From: Mytilus galloprovincialis
Lineage: Eukaryota > Mollusca > Bivalvia > Mytilida > Mytilidae
Assembly (NCBI RefSeq): GCF_965363235.1
Contig: NC_134838.1
Coordinates: 18,570,441-18,634,440 of the forward strand
Direction of reading: 5' to 3'
Length of the DNA: 64,000 nt
A program made the position numbers and the translations under genes. This document shows positions 10,474 through 23,460 of the stretch, in pieces. Every line of letters begins with the position of its first letter. Position 1 is the stretch's first letter. A model generated the notes under the pieces. The model had not been told where the DNA came from, did no database searches, and was given only the letters and a program-made list of their open reading frames with translations.

Positions 10474-13400
10474 TTACAAAATTGAACATTCTTCCCTTAA
10501 ATCTTCTCTTATTTCTTCAGGACAGCAATCCAAGCTACATTTTGGACAATTAATAAATCCAAAGCATGACTGTTGTGGATAATCAGGTGCGTGTACATCA
10601 TTATCCAATCCAAACACGTAGTAAGTCATATCTTTATTCTTGTATTTACAGATGCATTTGGTAACAGCAATGATGCGGATCTTGTGACGCTACAAACAAA
10701 CATTTATTAGAAACTCTAATACTAATACTTGATTTGTTCTTAAAATTAATCTTTTGTTTTTAAATTAAATCTTAAAAGATATTATTTTATTCACAGAAAA
10801 TAAAAATACTGAAATGTATGAAATGTCATTTAAAAAGTAAACTAACAAGAATACGGAAATCCAAGGAAAAAATTCAAAACGTAAAGTTCTTCATCAAATG
10901 ACACAATCAAAAGCTCAAACGCATCAAACAAATGGAAAACAAATATCCTGTCCTGATTTGGTTCAGGCATTTTCATTTTTTCAGGCTAAACCTTTAAAGC
11001 TTGTTAAACATCTCACTTTTTTAACAGTTGCACATCATTTTACAACATTACACCATACATAAATTACTTGAATATCATAAATAACTTGCAACAAAAAAAA
11101 AAACATTATCGAGGTTGTAATATAAACTTGATAAAACAAAACTTAAAACTTACTTGCATTAGAATGCGTCTATCTGGAAACTTATGTCCCCCTAGAAGTC
11201 TTTGAGAGGCAGAGTTTATCTCTGGTTCTGGAAACCTTTGCAATGGTATAACCTCCAATGATAATAGGAAAATCAAGCACCTTATAAATCATTATCAATA
11301 CACAAAACAAAACTACATGTAGCAAATGTTAAGTCTTATTTCATTGGCATCCAAACAGTTTCAACATCATTTATAGCCCCGTTTCATAAGGTAACAAGTA
11401 CCAATTGATGCATATGACAAGTATTTTTGTTAGTGTTATTAATTTTGTTGATCTTGTCATACTGTTTGTGCATTCTTTTTTATTTATTTTAAATTATCTG
11501 TACACAAATTTAGAAATTATTAAGTATGGAAGGTTCAAGCTCCCCACAGACTGAGTTTAGATTTTTAGGGCTTCTTTGTTATATTTGTTTGGTTTTTTAG
11601 TGATCAAGATGATAACACAATGTTGACTGATATACCCTATATTTGACATTTTTACCTATTGTGTCTGTTTGTTTTGTTCCAACATCGTTGTCAATATAAT
11701 GGAATTTGATGCAACTGTCATACAAGTGAGATGTTTAACTGGCTATAAAACCAGGTTCAATTCACCATTTTCTACATCAGAAAATGCCTGTACCAAGTCA
11801 GGAATATAACAGTTGTTATCAGTTCGTTTAAAGTGTTTGGGCTTTTGATTTTTGTCATTTAATTAGGGACTTTCCTTTTTAAAGTTTCCTAGGAGTTCTG
11901 AATTTGGTGAGTTTACTGTTTTCATGTTCTTTTTAGTGATATAACTTCTCCGTTTTTCAGTAAAGCGTTTCTGTTGTTCCGTTAATATCCTTTTGCAGTT
12001 TGTGTGTTTCACTCGGTTTTAATTTGAAACCCCGGTTTTGTTTTCGCTTAATAGATTTATGACTATTGAATAGCGGTATACCGCTGTTGCCTTTATTATT
12101 CAAGTTATTATGAATGGCTTTCCATGTTTTGGCTTTGTGGGCTCCTAGCAAAGGTAAAATTAGAAACGTGCTTTGAACACAACTCATTTATAAAGTGTTT
12201 ATGATAATTATAATTTAAAAGTATGGTTTTCAATGCCATTTAACTTCCTAACTGATCTGTGCTTCTAACTACAATGATAAGAGCGCTACTGACAAGACTA
12301 TTGTAGACGAAACGTGTGTTTGACGTACGAAAGTATAAGCCTTGTTTCTTGTATGAGTTTTTATTCAGTATTTGAGTCTGTCGGTTGAGTTTACATATCG
12401 ATTAACTTCATAAAAACGAATGTTATAAATATAATAAGTTATTGATATGTATTTGCCATTGGCACAATCACTATCATTAGGCTTCGTTTCAGTCAGAAAG
12501 TAGTTGCTATTAGAAACATGTTTGCATCATCGAATCAAAATGGTTACATCTAAAACGTGTTTTAAATTATGCTTCGAACAAAAACGTTTCTTAATATTCA
12601 TATATCATAGAATTGAAATAATTTTTCAGAGAGATGATAAAACAGACAGAAATAAGCCACACATACACATTTAGATGCAACGTGTTTTAAATATGTAAAA
12701 AATAATCAAAGATGTTCTTCTGTATTGATCTTCTCACATTTGTTCATATTTAAAATTCATTGCATACAAAAGTTTGCAATTATTAAAATGAAATAAAGAA
12801 ATTATATACCTGTTGTTGTAAGTCCTCAAACCCAATTGATCCTGACGCATGCGCGACCATCTCTGGTGGAAGGCTTGTTTTCTCCACAACATGTTCAGCC
12901 CTGTTATTACGCCTGCAAATCCCATGTTACATAGAAATAAATACAAAAACTGAAAATATGTATACTGCAATGTTTCTGTTGTTTCGTTGTTTTCCTCTTA
13001 TAGCTGATGTGTTTTCCCTCGGTTTTAGTTTAAAACCCTGATTTGTTTTCTCTCAATCGATTTATGACTTTTGAACAGTGGTATACTACTGTTGCCTTTA
13101 TTTATCCCCATATGCATAATATTTGTAGATGGGTTTTTTTGTAAATAGTTGAAACGAGAGTGGAAATAAACTCCGAACAAAACTTTGCGTTTATTTGAGC
13201 ATGGCTTCACAGGGAAAACAGTAAATTTTCGGTACTTCTCACATTTTTTTATAATTTTCTATTTCTATGCCCCCGCTGTGGGTATCGGGGGCACCAAGCT
13301 TGGTCCTATACAATCCTTCTGTACTAAACGTCCTTGTATTACTCACTTTTTTTTTAGAGTTTTGTTCCTTTGTGACTTTGAAAATTACATTTTTAGTTCA

Positions 13401-16400
13401 TTATCGCACTCAAACAAAAGTTCGTCTCATTTATATATCATGAAACTTATACACAATGATTACAAACACAACAGGTAGGCAGATATCAAATTTGGATTGC
13501 AAGTCATTTCTCATTCTTCCTGTATGCCTTGAAGTAATCCTTAAAATAGGACTCACGAAATGCGTGAAATGTTAATTTACTGTATATGCGTATACATATC
13601 AAAAAATCAAAACTTGCCAAGGTATTTATCAATGTGGTCTTTTAGTCACCTATCAGGTTAAAACTTAGAGTGTATGATAAGAATATGACAAAATGTTGTT
13701 AAAACACCAATATCATCATAATATGTTTCCAACCAATATAACTGATCATATTATTATAATATCTTACCAAGAAATGATGAGTTTCTGGAACCACAATAGT
13801 TGAAGGTGGCCATTACAACTGGTACATGTTCTTCTTCCGCTACTACCACAACTACTACAACTGTAATCAAAGTGACCATAATTATTTTCAAAGTTTTAAG
13901 TAATCGATTTCTAACTTATACAACCAAATATCTAAATACTAGCATGTTGTGATAATATTCCAAGCTTTTCTGTTTCCTTTTGAATATGTATGCTTCGATT
14001 TTTTTTTTTTTTTCATTTCTTCTTATCATTACTACTTTGGTGTTTTTTTAAACATTGCCAAGAATTAGTCTGGTTTAAGGGAGGTAATCCAATCTTGTCA
14101 ATAAATTTATTTCAAGGACTGATAACTCTAGCATATATTGTTATCAATCCCACCCAGCATGTGTGGTTAAATGTCGAGGTCTGGCAATTAGCACCTTGTA
14201 CTTTTTGTCGCTTATCTCCAATTTGTATCTTAAATTCATGTTATAAATTTTTCTGATTATATCATGGAAATTGATAATATATCAAGAACCGACTCTGTTA
14301 ACGTTTTGGATATAGTTTTCTAAATTTGTTCGTAAAACCCGTTCTTATGAACGCATCTATAACAAGCTGCTGTCCCTTTGACACATTCCCCTTTTCCATT
14401 CTCTATTTTATTTAAGTTTTGATACAATTAACAACGTGGGTTTTGTTTTAAATTCTATATTAATTTTTTTTTAATTAAATTTTTTATTATCATTCTTTTT
14501 TCGAGGAATGATGGGGATGTGTTTACATATATGTGTGTTTGTTAATACCACTTAACATTTCGCTTGTAAAATTTGTTGGTCGGTTTTGGACCTTTTTTTT
14601 TCTTTTCGCAATTTGAATCTTTGATATAAAAGTTTGCCAGTTAAATAGTTATAGCTGTCCATTCTTTTGCTCATTCAATAAATCGGCAATCGTCTACGCG
14701 AGCAACATTCATCAAAGTAGCCACGTCACAAGCATAACACATATGTGTTTTGAGTTATGATAAAAGATGATGTTAACCGGCAATAAGACAGCAACCCAAA
14801 GACAGAAATAACCAAACAACGTCTAGATGGCAATACTCAGTCTACATGGTGCTGGCTTTGTTGGTACGGGCATATAATCATACAATTCGGTCATATTATT
14901 CGCACATAAACATAAGTTGCATTTAAGGAAATAAGTGTGTTTTTCTTTGCGACAATTTTTTTACCCAATCCAATACTATAAGTTAACGAAGGAACCAGAG
15001 GACGGTAGGCTATATTTTCGTTTTTTTCTGACTTGAACGCAAACCGGAGCTGTTCAAGTCCTATAACCATAAAAGAACAATACTTAATACAATTTTCAAA
15101 CTTCAATAACGTGTAAGCCTATGAACTCAAGTTGTGAATACTAGTACGCAAAATCTACTAAAAATGGTTCATGTACCTACAGCTCTCTTTTGCATCTTTT
15201 TATTTAACCAATCTTAACTTTATTGGTTTTATGTGTGATCTTATCATAGAGATTATACTATAATTGCCTAATTTTGAATAAGACAAATCAAAGATTTGTA
15301 TAGTAAGCTGCTAATACAAATAAAATGTTTATGTAAATAAATTTTAAACACATTGACTACAATTCATTTAAATGTGTTTTGGTTTTTATGTGTATATGAT
15401 TTTTAAAGTTGTAACGCAGATAACGTGTACAATAAAATTCATAAAAATATACCAGTTAAAACATTAAGAAATTACTAATGTTAAATACTACAAATCTATT
15501 TTGTGATAATGATATATATACAGAGCTGCATGACATCTTAGTTCTCGTGTGTATCATTTTAGACTAATCGTGAAGTTCTTCATTGAATATTGGTAAAATG
15601 TTCATGTTTGCACGAAGATGGCATCAAGAGTAATATGTTTTTAAATGTTGAAACTTATATCAAAAGATTTTGCAATCTTTCTACTTTTAAATGATAACAA
15701 GGTCAAATAAATGTTCTTTGATTAAGTATTTTTAAATATTTTTTAAAGATGTGCCCTTATTGGTTATTAATTGCTTTTTACCATGTGTAAGTATATATAA
15801 CAATGACTGTTACTAGATCTTACTAAAGTTAAATTGGCATCAAGAAAGAAAAATCCGAAAAAATAAATAAGAAGAACATAATGGAAACAAAGGTCAAACC
15901 AATATTTTATAAGAAAACGTTTAAATCGTCAATTGAAATATATTTCACGTTGACTTCTATATATCGAATTCATAGATACAATCTATGGCCAGTGACGCAT
16001 GTGCATTACCGACCGGACTAATTCTTGACAATGTCAATCAATGACACCATAGATATATAAAAAATATATCAACTGTACTTTGCACATACATGTACCCATT
16101 TTCTACATTTTCTATACTAATTTACAAATTTGATGTTAACTTTAAATTCTATATACAGGATTTCGCCATTTATTTTTTCCAAGACCCTTTTACATACATA
16201 TTTCATAAGCTAGTATTATATTTAGGTGTTACATACCTTATTTCACCTCTTCCACTACATCTACTGCACCTTTCCATTACCCATGCGCTGTTTCTATAAA
16301 CTTTTTTTTCACCTTTTCCACTGCAACCACCATTGCATTTGACCTGTATATTTGAACATTTGAAAGGTTTGTTCCAATGCTTGTTCATTCATAGAATTTA

Positions 16401-19400
16401 AAGGATTGTCTATTATGTCAATCACTTCTAAATAAACACCATATGTGTTATTAAGTAGATGTGGTATGATTGTTAATTAAACAACAGGTAACTTCTAATA
16501 CTTACAAAAATGGTAGAGTTACTTTGAACTCAGCATGAAACGACACAACAGCAACATGTAGACACGGGAACCCAAAAAGTTAGACACCTGATGAAAAAGC
16601 CTTTTTTTTATTAGTTTATCTTGACTTTTTTAAATTGTCATCCTGCATTGATTTTGCAAAGTGTCTCATCCTGCCTTTTTTTTTATAACTCAAAACTCCT
16701 GTCCTGCCTTTTTCAAATTTCATTCTAGTCACCCCCCTTAAAATCAAATGATAGCTCCCTAATGTCATCATACAAACTCACATGTCCACTTCCACGGCAT
16801 ACAAAACATTCAACCTTTCCGCTTGCCCCGCAAGTGTGACAACTCTGCAATGCAAATTATTATTAAATATTTAATTACTTTTTGAGATCAATTAAAAAAT
16901 CAGAAATTTGATTTGTAAATGTTACATTTATTATGATTTGATACATTTACATGCTATAACGGGCAGCTTAGGTCACATTATTTGTATCTAAGGAGCTCCT
17001 GAAAATATTCGGAATCACCACAATTCGAATATAGTAAATTCCGAAATCCATCTAAGGATATTCCTGAATCATTAATTATGGAGGTCCTGAATCATTTCCC
17101 TCGTCTAATGAGAGACTATAAACACAATGTTTCACAACAAATGAACGTGATACACAAATGTTATTGGAAACGTATAAATAACGACTTATTTTCTCTTTCC
17201 TTCTTCCCCAAAAACTTGGAAACGTCAGGTATATATGGCAGTTCTCAAATTGTTCGTTTTTATGTTTGTTGGCGATTTTTATGTTGCACTTCTGTATTTC
17301 TGTTGTCTCTTTGTTTTACTCTCATAGTTCATTGATGTGTTTCCCTCTGTTTTGGTTTGAAACCCGGATTTATTTTTCCTCAATCGATTTATGACTTTTT
17401 AACACAGGTATACTACTGTTGCCTTTATAGAAAACATGGTATTATTTATGATATTCTCAATATTTATTCGAGCGAAAGTGTGTGTCAAAAATTTAATCAA
17501 GATTGCAAAAAACTTTATATAAATCCCAGCTTTGCTTTTGAGATATTTTGAATAAGAAATGAGGGATAAATTATTAACTGGGATTTGAGCACATTTTGTA
17601 CCCCCGAAATATTTGAATCGTAATCCATAAAGTGGATGGAGAGTTTGCTCATTGGCACTCATACCACATCTTCCTATACCTAATTACATCTAAATTTATT
17701 TTAAGCAGAAAGACAATTTCAACTTAATTTCTTTTACTCAGACAGACAATTTCATCTAGGCTTCTTTTAAACCCTATAGACAGAAAATAATAATATTGCA
17801 CAATGCACGATCAAAATGGTAAGATTTCAGAATTTCTAGAAAGGAATGTTGAATAGGTTTTTATAATTTCGAGTCAATGCTATGTTTGAGATGGAATTAT
17901 GCTTTACACGAAAACCATAATTCTTATCAACATGAAGTTAATAGATATCAAAGGTGTCAGTATCACAATGTAATACGTTTCGTCTGCATAAGACTCATCG
18001 GTGACAAAACAAGGTTCTTTTAAGCTGTTTTATGTTCTGTCCTTTTTAGCTCACCTGGCCCAAAGGGCCAAGTGAGCTTTTCTCATCACTTGGCGTCCGG
18101 CGTCCGGCGTCGTCGTCGTCGTCCGTCGTCGTCCGTCGTCGTCCTGCGTTAACTTTTACAAAAATCTTCTCCTCTGAAACTACTGGGCCAAATTTAACCA
18201 AACTTGGCCACAATCATTATTGGGGTATCTAGTTTAAAAAATGTGTCCGTTAACTCGGCCAACAAACCAAGATGGCCGCCATGGCTAAAAATAGAACATA
18301 GGGGTAAAATGCAGTTTTTGGCTTATAACTCAAAAACCAAAGCATTTAGAGCAAATCTGACAGGGGTTATATTGTTCATCAGGTCAAGATTTACCTGCCC
18401 TGAAATTTGCAGATGAATCGGACATTTCGTTGTTGGGTTGCTGCCCCTGAAATGGTAATTTTAAGGAAATTTTGCTGTTTTGGTTATTATCTTGAATATT
18501 ATTATAGATAGAGATAAACTGTAAACAGCAAAAATGTTCAGCAAAGTAAGATCTACATATAAGTCAACATGACCAAAATGGTCAGTTGACCACTTTAGGA
18601 GTTATTGCCCTTTATAGTAAATTTTTAACCAATTTTCGTAAATCTTAGTAATCTTTTAGAAAAATCTTCTCCTCTTAAACTACTGGGCCAAATTTAACTA
18701 AACTTAGCCATAATCATCATTGGGGTATCTAGTTAAAAAAATGTGTCTTATAACTCAGCCAACAAACCAAGATGGCCGCCATGGCTAAAAATAGAACATG
18801 GGGGCAAAATGCAGTTTTTGGCTTATAACTCAAAAACCAAAGCATTAAGAGCAAATCTGACAGGAAGTAAAATTGTTGATCAGGTCACGATCTATCTGCC
18901 CTGGAATTTTCAGATAAATCGGATAATCGGTTGTTAGGTTGCTGCCCCATAATTGGTAATTTGAGGAAATTTTGCTGTTTTTTTGTTATTACCTTGAATA
19001 TTATTATAGATAGAGATAAACTGTAAACAGCAATAATGTGCAGCAAAGTAAGAACTAAAAATAAGTCAGTATGACCAAAATAGTCAATTGACCCCCTAAG
19101 GAGTTATTGCCCTTCATAGTAAATTTTTAACAATTTTCTTATTTGAAGATTTTCAATAACATTTTTCATAGAAAGTATTGTTATAGATAGAGATAATTGT
19201 AAGCAGCAAGAATGTTTAGTAAAGCAAGATCTACAAACACATCACCATCACCAAAACACAATTTTGTCATGAATCCATCTGTGTCCATTGTTTAATATTC
19301 ACATAGACCAAGGTGAGCGACACAGGCTCTTTAGAGCCTATAGTTTTGTTTTACCTGATGTTCGTTTTTATTCTGTGGTTAGTAACCACTTCGGTGTTGA

Positions 19401-22400
19401 CAGGAACATCAATTGTATGGTCATTTTAATAAATTAACTGTTTGCAACAAAAGTAAGAATTATTCAAAAATACTAAGGGTTTTCTTATCCCACGCATAGA
19501 TAACCGTAGCCGTATTTGCCACAACTTTTTAGAATTTTGGGTCGTCAATGCTTTGTACTCGTTTTTCTTTCCATCTATTTTGATGTGAACGTCATTGGTG
19601 AGTTTTATGTAGACGAAACACACGTATAGTGTTTTAAATTATAAGCCTGGTAACTTTTAGCATGTCGAAATGTCCTTGTAATGTTTATTTGTGTATTTCT
19701 CTGTCCTTAATATTTCTTGCATTTATTTGTACTGTAGTCCTGCCATGTTGTAATTCAAGTGTTACATTTTAACATTGCCATAAAAACGCGAGGTTTGGCT
19801 AGCGGCAAAACCAGGTTCAACTCACCATTTTTTGAATGTCCTGTACCAAGTCAGGAAAATGGCAGTTGTTGTCTGATAGTTCGTTTCTGTGTGTGTTGCA
19901 TTGTCATTTAGGATTTTTGTTGCACTTCAGTGTTTCAGTTGTTTCGCTGTTTTCCTCTTATATATGATGGATTTACCTCAGTTTTAGTTTTTAACCCGGA
20001 TTTGTTTTCTTTCAATCGATTTATTACTTTTGAATAGCGATATAATACCGTAACCTTTATTCATCAGTGACGCTCATATCTAGATAGTCAAGCCAAACAA
20101 GTATAAGTTGAAGAGCAATGAGGACCCAAAATTCCAAAATGTTGTGCCAAATACGGCTGAGGTAATCTACGCCTAGGGAAAATATAAAAGACGTTATTGT
20201 TTTTTTTTAATTTTGTCCCCTTGTTATGAAACGGTTATATTCTACCTAACAAATATCAATTCATACTTTAACGTAATGTGTATGTGGGATGGCTATTTCA
20301 CTCGAATCGTCTTCAAACATCGTTGGGGTTCTTGCATGCATTTCCCATGGTCCTGGAGGTTGTCCATTTTCAGGTCCATCAACTTTATTTGCTAAATGTA
20401 TGGAAAAAAGTATAACAAAAAAACGTTACCGTTATGAATGTTCAAACTATACGGACTTAAAAGTTATGTGCTCAGCAGATTTATGAGGAAAAACAACTAT
20501 ACAAGCGAACTACATATTTTACCGGTCACCATCACGAATTGGTTGACCGATACGATATTTTTATGACTCCACAAACAAGAGACATGATGTCAAAGATACC
20601 GGTTATGATAATTTGCCTGATTGTGGCATCGCTTTGTGGGTAATGCGTATGTAGCAGGAGAAGCTAACCCTGTCGATGCACTCGGTCTTGCTTACTATTG
20701 AGAGAAGGTGCTTACCTCCGTTTTTGTTTGTTACCTTAATTCATTTTCTTAATCCATTTTTGACATTAGAAAATATCGATTAAGTGTTGCATAAACTTCT
20801 AATGATCAGCAGAATAGTCTAACATCTACAAATATACGCAAGTTGGAAAAGAACAGACTGGTTAAGGATCTCCACGGTAAATAAAATAAAAAAATTCAAT
20901 CTAAAAGTAGAATATTAAGGAAGTTGATTTACTTGGCTTTCATTAAGATTTTTAAAAACTGCAGAAAGAAAATTTCTTACTAGAGTGTGGTACATGATCC
21001 AATACTATTCTTCTGCCTTCTGTGAATGTCTCCAGTATATACTGAAAAAGGTTTAACTTTTCTCAAATTCATAAACAGTTGAAATGCGAACATATTTCGC
21101 ACATATGAATAATTGATATGTTTACTAATAATATACATGGTGTGTACAAATTGTAATGTTGTACATATTATAATTTGTACAGAGATTTGTTTGTACAAGT
21201 TATCAGTGTTCTATAACTTAACACAATTATAATCAAAAGGAATTTAATCATCAGAGAGTGTTCTAGCCAGTATTTGAAAAGGGTAAGGTGATGCAAGCAC
21301 ACAATCTTTTGTTTCGTATATTTCTGTCATATTTTCACAACAACGTGATACAGTATCATACTGAGCATTGATGCAAAAAAACATTATAAGACCACAAAAA
21401 GACTTTTTATGGATATGAATATGGTATAAGGAGAAAAAACAAAAGTCGAAGTTCAACCAGTTAGGTATCCTCATTTCCAGTTTGGGGTCAAGGAGAGTAG
21501 CACTAAATGTTAGATTGAAGTATATAAATTTGAATTCAGAACATTAAACTGGTACATTTTAGAAGATAAACCTGTATCACCAGGTGCAAGAAGATATGTG
21601 TCAAAAAAAATTATAGCTTGTACAAAAACCCTGTACAAATTATCATCTTCTACACAACCTATATATGCTTTTCTGTAACAACTAGTATAATATATTAAGT
21701 AGAAAAAAAAACCCAAAAGATAACGAAATAAACTATTGAAAAAATAGAACAAAAATAATTGTCTTCTTTAGCTATAAGAAACTATTCAAACATATTACTT
21801 ACATGGTAAGAAGTAGACGGCTCCAGTTTTTCAATTTTCATATCTCGTGCTGCCCCTTTTCCCCAGCAACACTGGTCACTTGCATAGTCTAGCAATGCCT
21901 TGCGTACTGCTACTTCATCAATTGTAGGAGCACTGGAATTAGATCATATCAGTTGGTCATTTGCTTTTATTAAAAAAAGTTCATAGAGAAAAAAAAAGAT
22001 TGTATCTGCGACAGCGATAAAAATGCTACGTGGTAATTATTTAAGGGTAAAATTGCCCTTTTTCTCACAAGCACCTTACTCTTTTCAAATACTGGCTAGA
22101 ACACTGTCTGATGATTAAATTCCTTGTGACTATAATTCAACGATTAATACAAAATTAATACTATTGCAGCAAATTGTGAAGTTTAAAAAAAAGTTTAATC
22201 ACAAAAATACTGAACTGAATTCAAAGCGGAAAGTCCCTAATCAAATTCTAAAATCAAAAGCTCAAACACATCAAACGAATGGACAACAACTGTCATATTC
22301 CTGGCTTGGTATAGACAGCGCATTTAATGCAGATCTTCAACAGCAAAACAAGACAATTAAGCTTTCTTACCTAACGAATTCGGCCTGTTTTTGATCCTTT

Positions 22401-23015
22401 ACTAATCCATTCTGTTCTGACGAAGGAGGGGGTACAACCGCTAAAAGAGAACTTGATTGTTTAATTGGTTGGGGAATATATCATCGATATAACTGCAAAC
22501 CCTGTTCTGTGGAATTAACCATTTTTGTATTGAAATAGGATTTTTTTTATCTAGTTTTTTTTTAAATTTTATATAAAATAGAGTTTCGGTAGAACAGTTA
22601 AAAGAAAAGGAATATTTCTTTCTATCTTTTTTAATACTTTTTTTTAACACTTTGTCATCTTTTTTTCTTGTGCAGACAAACAAATGGTCGATATACATGT
22701 CTTTATATAGAAAAATATCGATAAAAAAAAATTCTATGTATATAGCTGTTTTACAGATACTTACTACCGGCAGCCTTTTCCTCGGGAGCAGGGCTGTAAA
22801 ATAATTGAGTATGTATCTTTCTACTGTTGTAAAACGAGATTCATAGAATAAATTACCATAGCATATGTACATTTCTTACACCCAAAAAAAAATGTGTTAT
22901 TCAATTTCCTTTAAATTAACTCTTTATGAAGGCGTCAAAAGGAAAACTTTAAGAAAAAAGGTTAATTAAAAACGTCAATATAAATGTATCAAAGTACATA
23001 CCCAACTGAAGTCAT
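10474..23015 (-). CDS. SSUH2: SSUH2 (Ssu-2 homologue) protein, complete, 12 coding exons
   Basis: Exons in transcription order are 23015-23002, 22793-22765, 22440-22371, 21932-21803, 21041-20981, 20391-20267, 16844-16782, 16343-16237, 13860-13768, 12912-12810, 11252-11154 and 10689-10474. All have AG acceptors and GT donors, and phases join exactly to give 1110 nt (369 aa plus TAA). The product starts MTSVG, followed by a Pro/Glu-rich head, a conserved segment with QCCWGKG and ETFTEGRR (residues 40-100), and PPGPW. A DnaJ-like zinc-binding region with six CxxC or CxxxC units (CFVCRGSG, CSRCSGRG and others) spans about residues 145-215. A C-terminal domain ends near APDYPQQSCFG and a Cys-rich tail. 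Length and order match the SSUH2 family, including human SSUH2, reported to act in tooth development; the biochemical role is unclear. The short first exons rest only on splice phase and are least certain. Introns hold many repeats. Confidence 0.9.
11690..12180 (-). repeat. Dispersed repeat family A in SSUH2 intron 10
   Basis: The words ACCAGGTTCAATTCACCATTT, TGTACCAAGTCAGGAATAT and GGTATACCGCTGTTGCC recur in the same order at 19.8-20.06 and 56.63-56.91 kb, with inverted or partial copies at 26.85-26.95 and 4.26 kb. The minus-strand 76-codon frame here is a by-product of the repeat. Confidence 0.7.
12281..12330 (+). repeat. Decayed hammerhead-like motif
   Basis: GAGCGCTACTGACAAGACTATTG is followed by TAGACGAAAC and TGACGTA. 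Stem II and GAAA persist but CTGATGA has become CTGACAA, so catalysis is not expected. Confidence 0.55.
12970..13115 (+). repeat. Dispersed repeat family A fragment
   Basis: Contains GTTGTTTTCCTCTTATAG, AATCGATTTATGACTTTTG and GGTATACTACTGTTGCC, shared with the copies at 17.3, 19.9 and 56.8 kb. Confidence 0.75.
14340..14415 (-). repeat. Dispersed repeat family B fragment
   Basis: CCCTTTGACACATTCCCC and the following tract match the complement of 37.74-37.79 kb and the plus strand at 60.13-60.19 kb. Confidence 0.65.
17225..17430 (+). repeat. Dispersed repeat family A fragment in SSUH2 intron 6
   Basis: Shares the family tract ending AATCGATTTATGACTTTT and GGTATACTACTGTTGCC. The 85-codon frame across it is not a gene. 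Confidence 0.75.
17636..17682 (-). repeat. Dispersed repeat family C
   Basis: Minus-strand copy of the word series ATAGGAAGATGTGGTATGAG, TGCCAATGAG and ACTCTCCAT. Other copies lie at 37.9, 41.2 and 57.63 kb, so four copies are in the window. Confidence 0.8.
17968..18008 (-). repeat. Decayed hammerhead-like motif
   Basis: On the minus strand: CCGATGA, GTCT-loop-AGAC, GAAAC. Stem II and the GAAA box are intact, but the invariant CTGATGA carries a T-to-C change at its second base. Confidence 0.6.
18046..19350 (+). mobile_element. Non-autonomous element with AGCTCACCT/AGGTGAGC ends and a 500-bp internal duplication
   Basis: It begins AGCTCACCTGGCCCAAAGGG and ends near AGGTGAGCGACACAGGCTC, so the two ends are short inverted complements. 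A GTC-rich microsatellite follows the left end (18085-18145). A block around 18170-18640 is repeated 500 bp downstream at about 18670-19140; AACCAAGATGGCCGCCATGG occurs at 18265 and 18765. The two small plus-strand frames here sit inside the duplicated unit and are not genes. It lies in SSUH2 intron 6. I recognise it as an abundant bivalve repeat. Confidence 0.75.
19360..20062 (+). repeat. Composite repeat: hammerhead module joined to family A
   Basis: The order (AACCACTTCGGTGTTGACA, TATTTGCCACAACTTTTT, decayed hammerhead at 19587-19633, TTGTACTGTAGTCCTGCCAT, family A) repeats at 56.2-56.91 kb. The two modules therefore travel as one unit. The hammerhead here reads TTGGTGA in place of CTGATGA. 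Confidence 0.75.
20063..20200 (-). repeat. Partial inverted hammerhead module
   Basis: CATCAGTGACGCTCATATC is the complement of the stem I/CTGATGA segment, followed by the shared AGTTGAAGAGCAATGAGGAC tract. Stem II and the GAAA box are missing. It directly abuts the plus-strand composite repeat, giving a head-to-tail inverted pair. Confidence 0.65.
20520..20575 (+). repeat. Small Penelope-like coding remnant
   Basis: CATCACGAATTGGTTGACCG and the next bases match the last codons of the reverse-transcriptase frame (HHELVDRYGI) at 55.78 kb. It is only about 50 bp long. Confidence 0.5.
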
Positions 23016-23375
23016 TTTGTGAATTAAATAATAAATTGTCGTCAACTATTCACACTGATATGCACTATATATATATGACCGTCAACTATGTATAATGATT
23101 ACGAGGTATGTCATTGTTACTTAAGGGGCAGAACAATGTATTTATACTTGACAGTTATTTAAAAAGATGACTCCAAAAACATAAACATTGATTTGCAAAC
23201 ATTGCAAAATCGGAAACAATCAATTACTATAGACGATTTAAACCTAGACATTTGGGTTTTCCTGCTTTATAATTGACCGACCGAGAAAAGTTAGGGAAAA
23301 GAAGTAGTGTAAACAGTTCACAAGCAGAGAGTTGCGGCCAATTTACCGTTCACTTATTTCACACATTTTCACGAC

Positions 23376-23460
23376 ACTTATGAAGAAGGATCTGCTGGCC
23401 CTTCCGGAACACCTGAGATCATCCAAGTTATTTTTCGAGCCCGTCATGCAATCTTCTGTT
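23376..23460 (+). repeat. Penelope-like 3' tail remnant upstream of SSUH2
   Basis: GAAGGATCTGCTGGCCCTTC, CGGAACACCTGAGATCATCC matches the element tail at 55.94 kb. It lies about 370 bp upstream of the SSUH2 start codon, in the putative promoter region. Confidence 0.65.

Larger units (their letters stand above)
8205..11860. repeat. Inverted segmental duplication, copy A
   Basis: Read in reverse complement, this block is collinear with 26827-30760. Matching landmarks are 8205-8510 with 30440-30760, 8600-8825 with 29090-29285, 9600-9860 with 28700-29045, 10060-10450 with 27800-28110, and 11154-11830 with 26850-27382. Identity is clearly partial, so the event is old. Copy A carries SSUH2 exons 11 and 12 plus private insertions at about 8826-9205 and 9291-9590. 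Confidence 0.85.

Noticed and set aside
13990..14256. 88-codon frame starting in a T-run
   Set aside because: Opens within a poly-T tract encoding poly-Phe, sits in an SSUH2 intron, and shows no domain.
18204..18937. Two similar plus-strand frames (NKPRWPPWLKIEH...)
   Set aside because: They lie in the duplicated unit of a dispersed repeat; their likeness comes from the repeat, not from a gene family.
22441..22872. 143-codon minus-strand frame over SSUH2 exon 2
   Set aside because: It overlaps the true exon 2 in another frame and is rich in Lys/Phe from AT-rich intron sequence.
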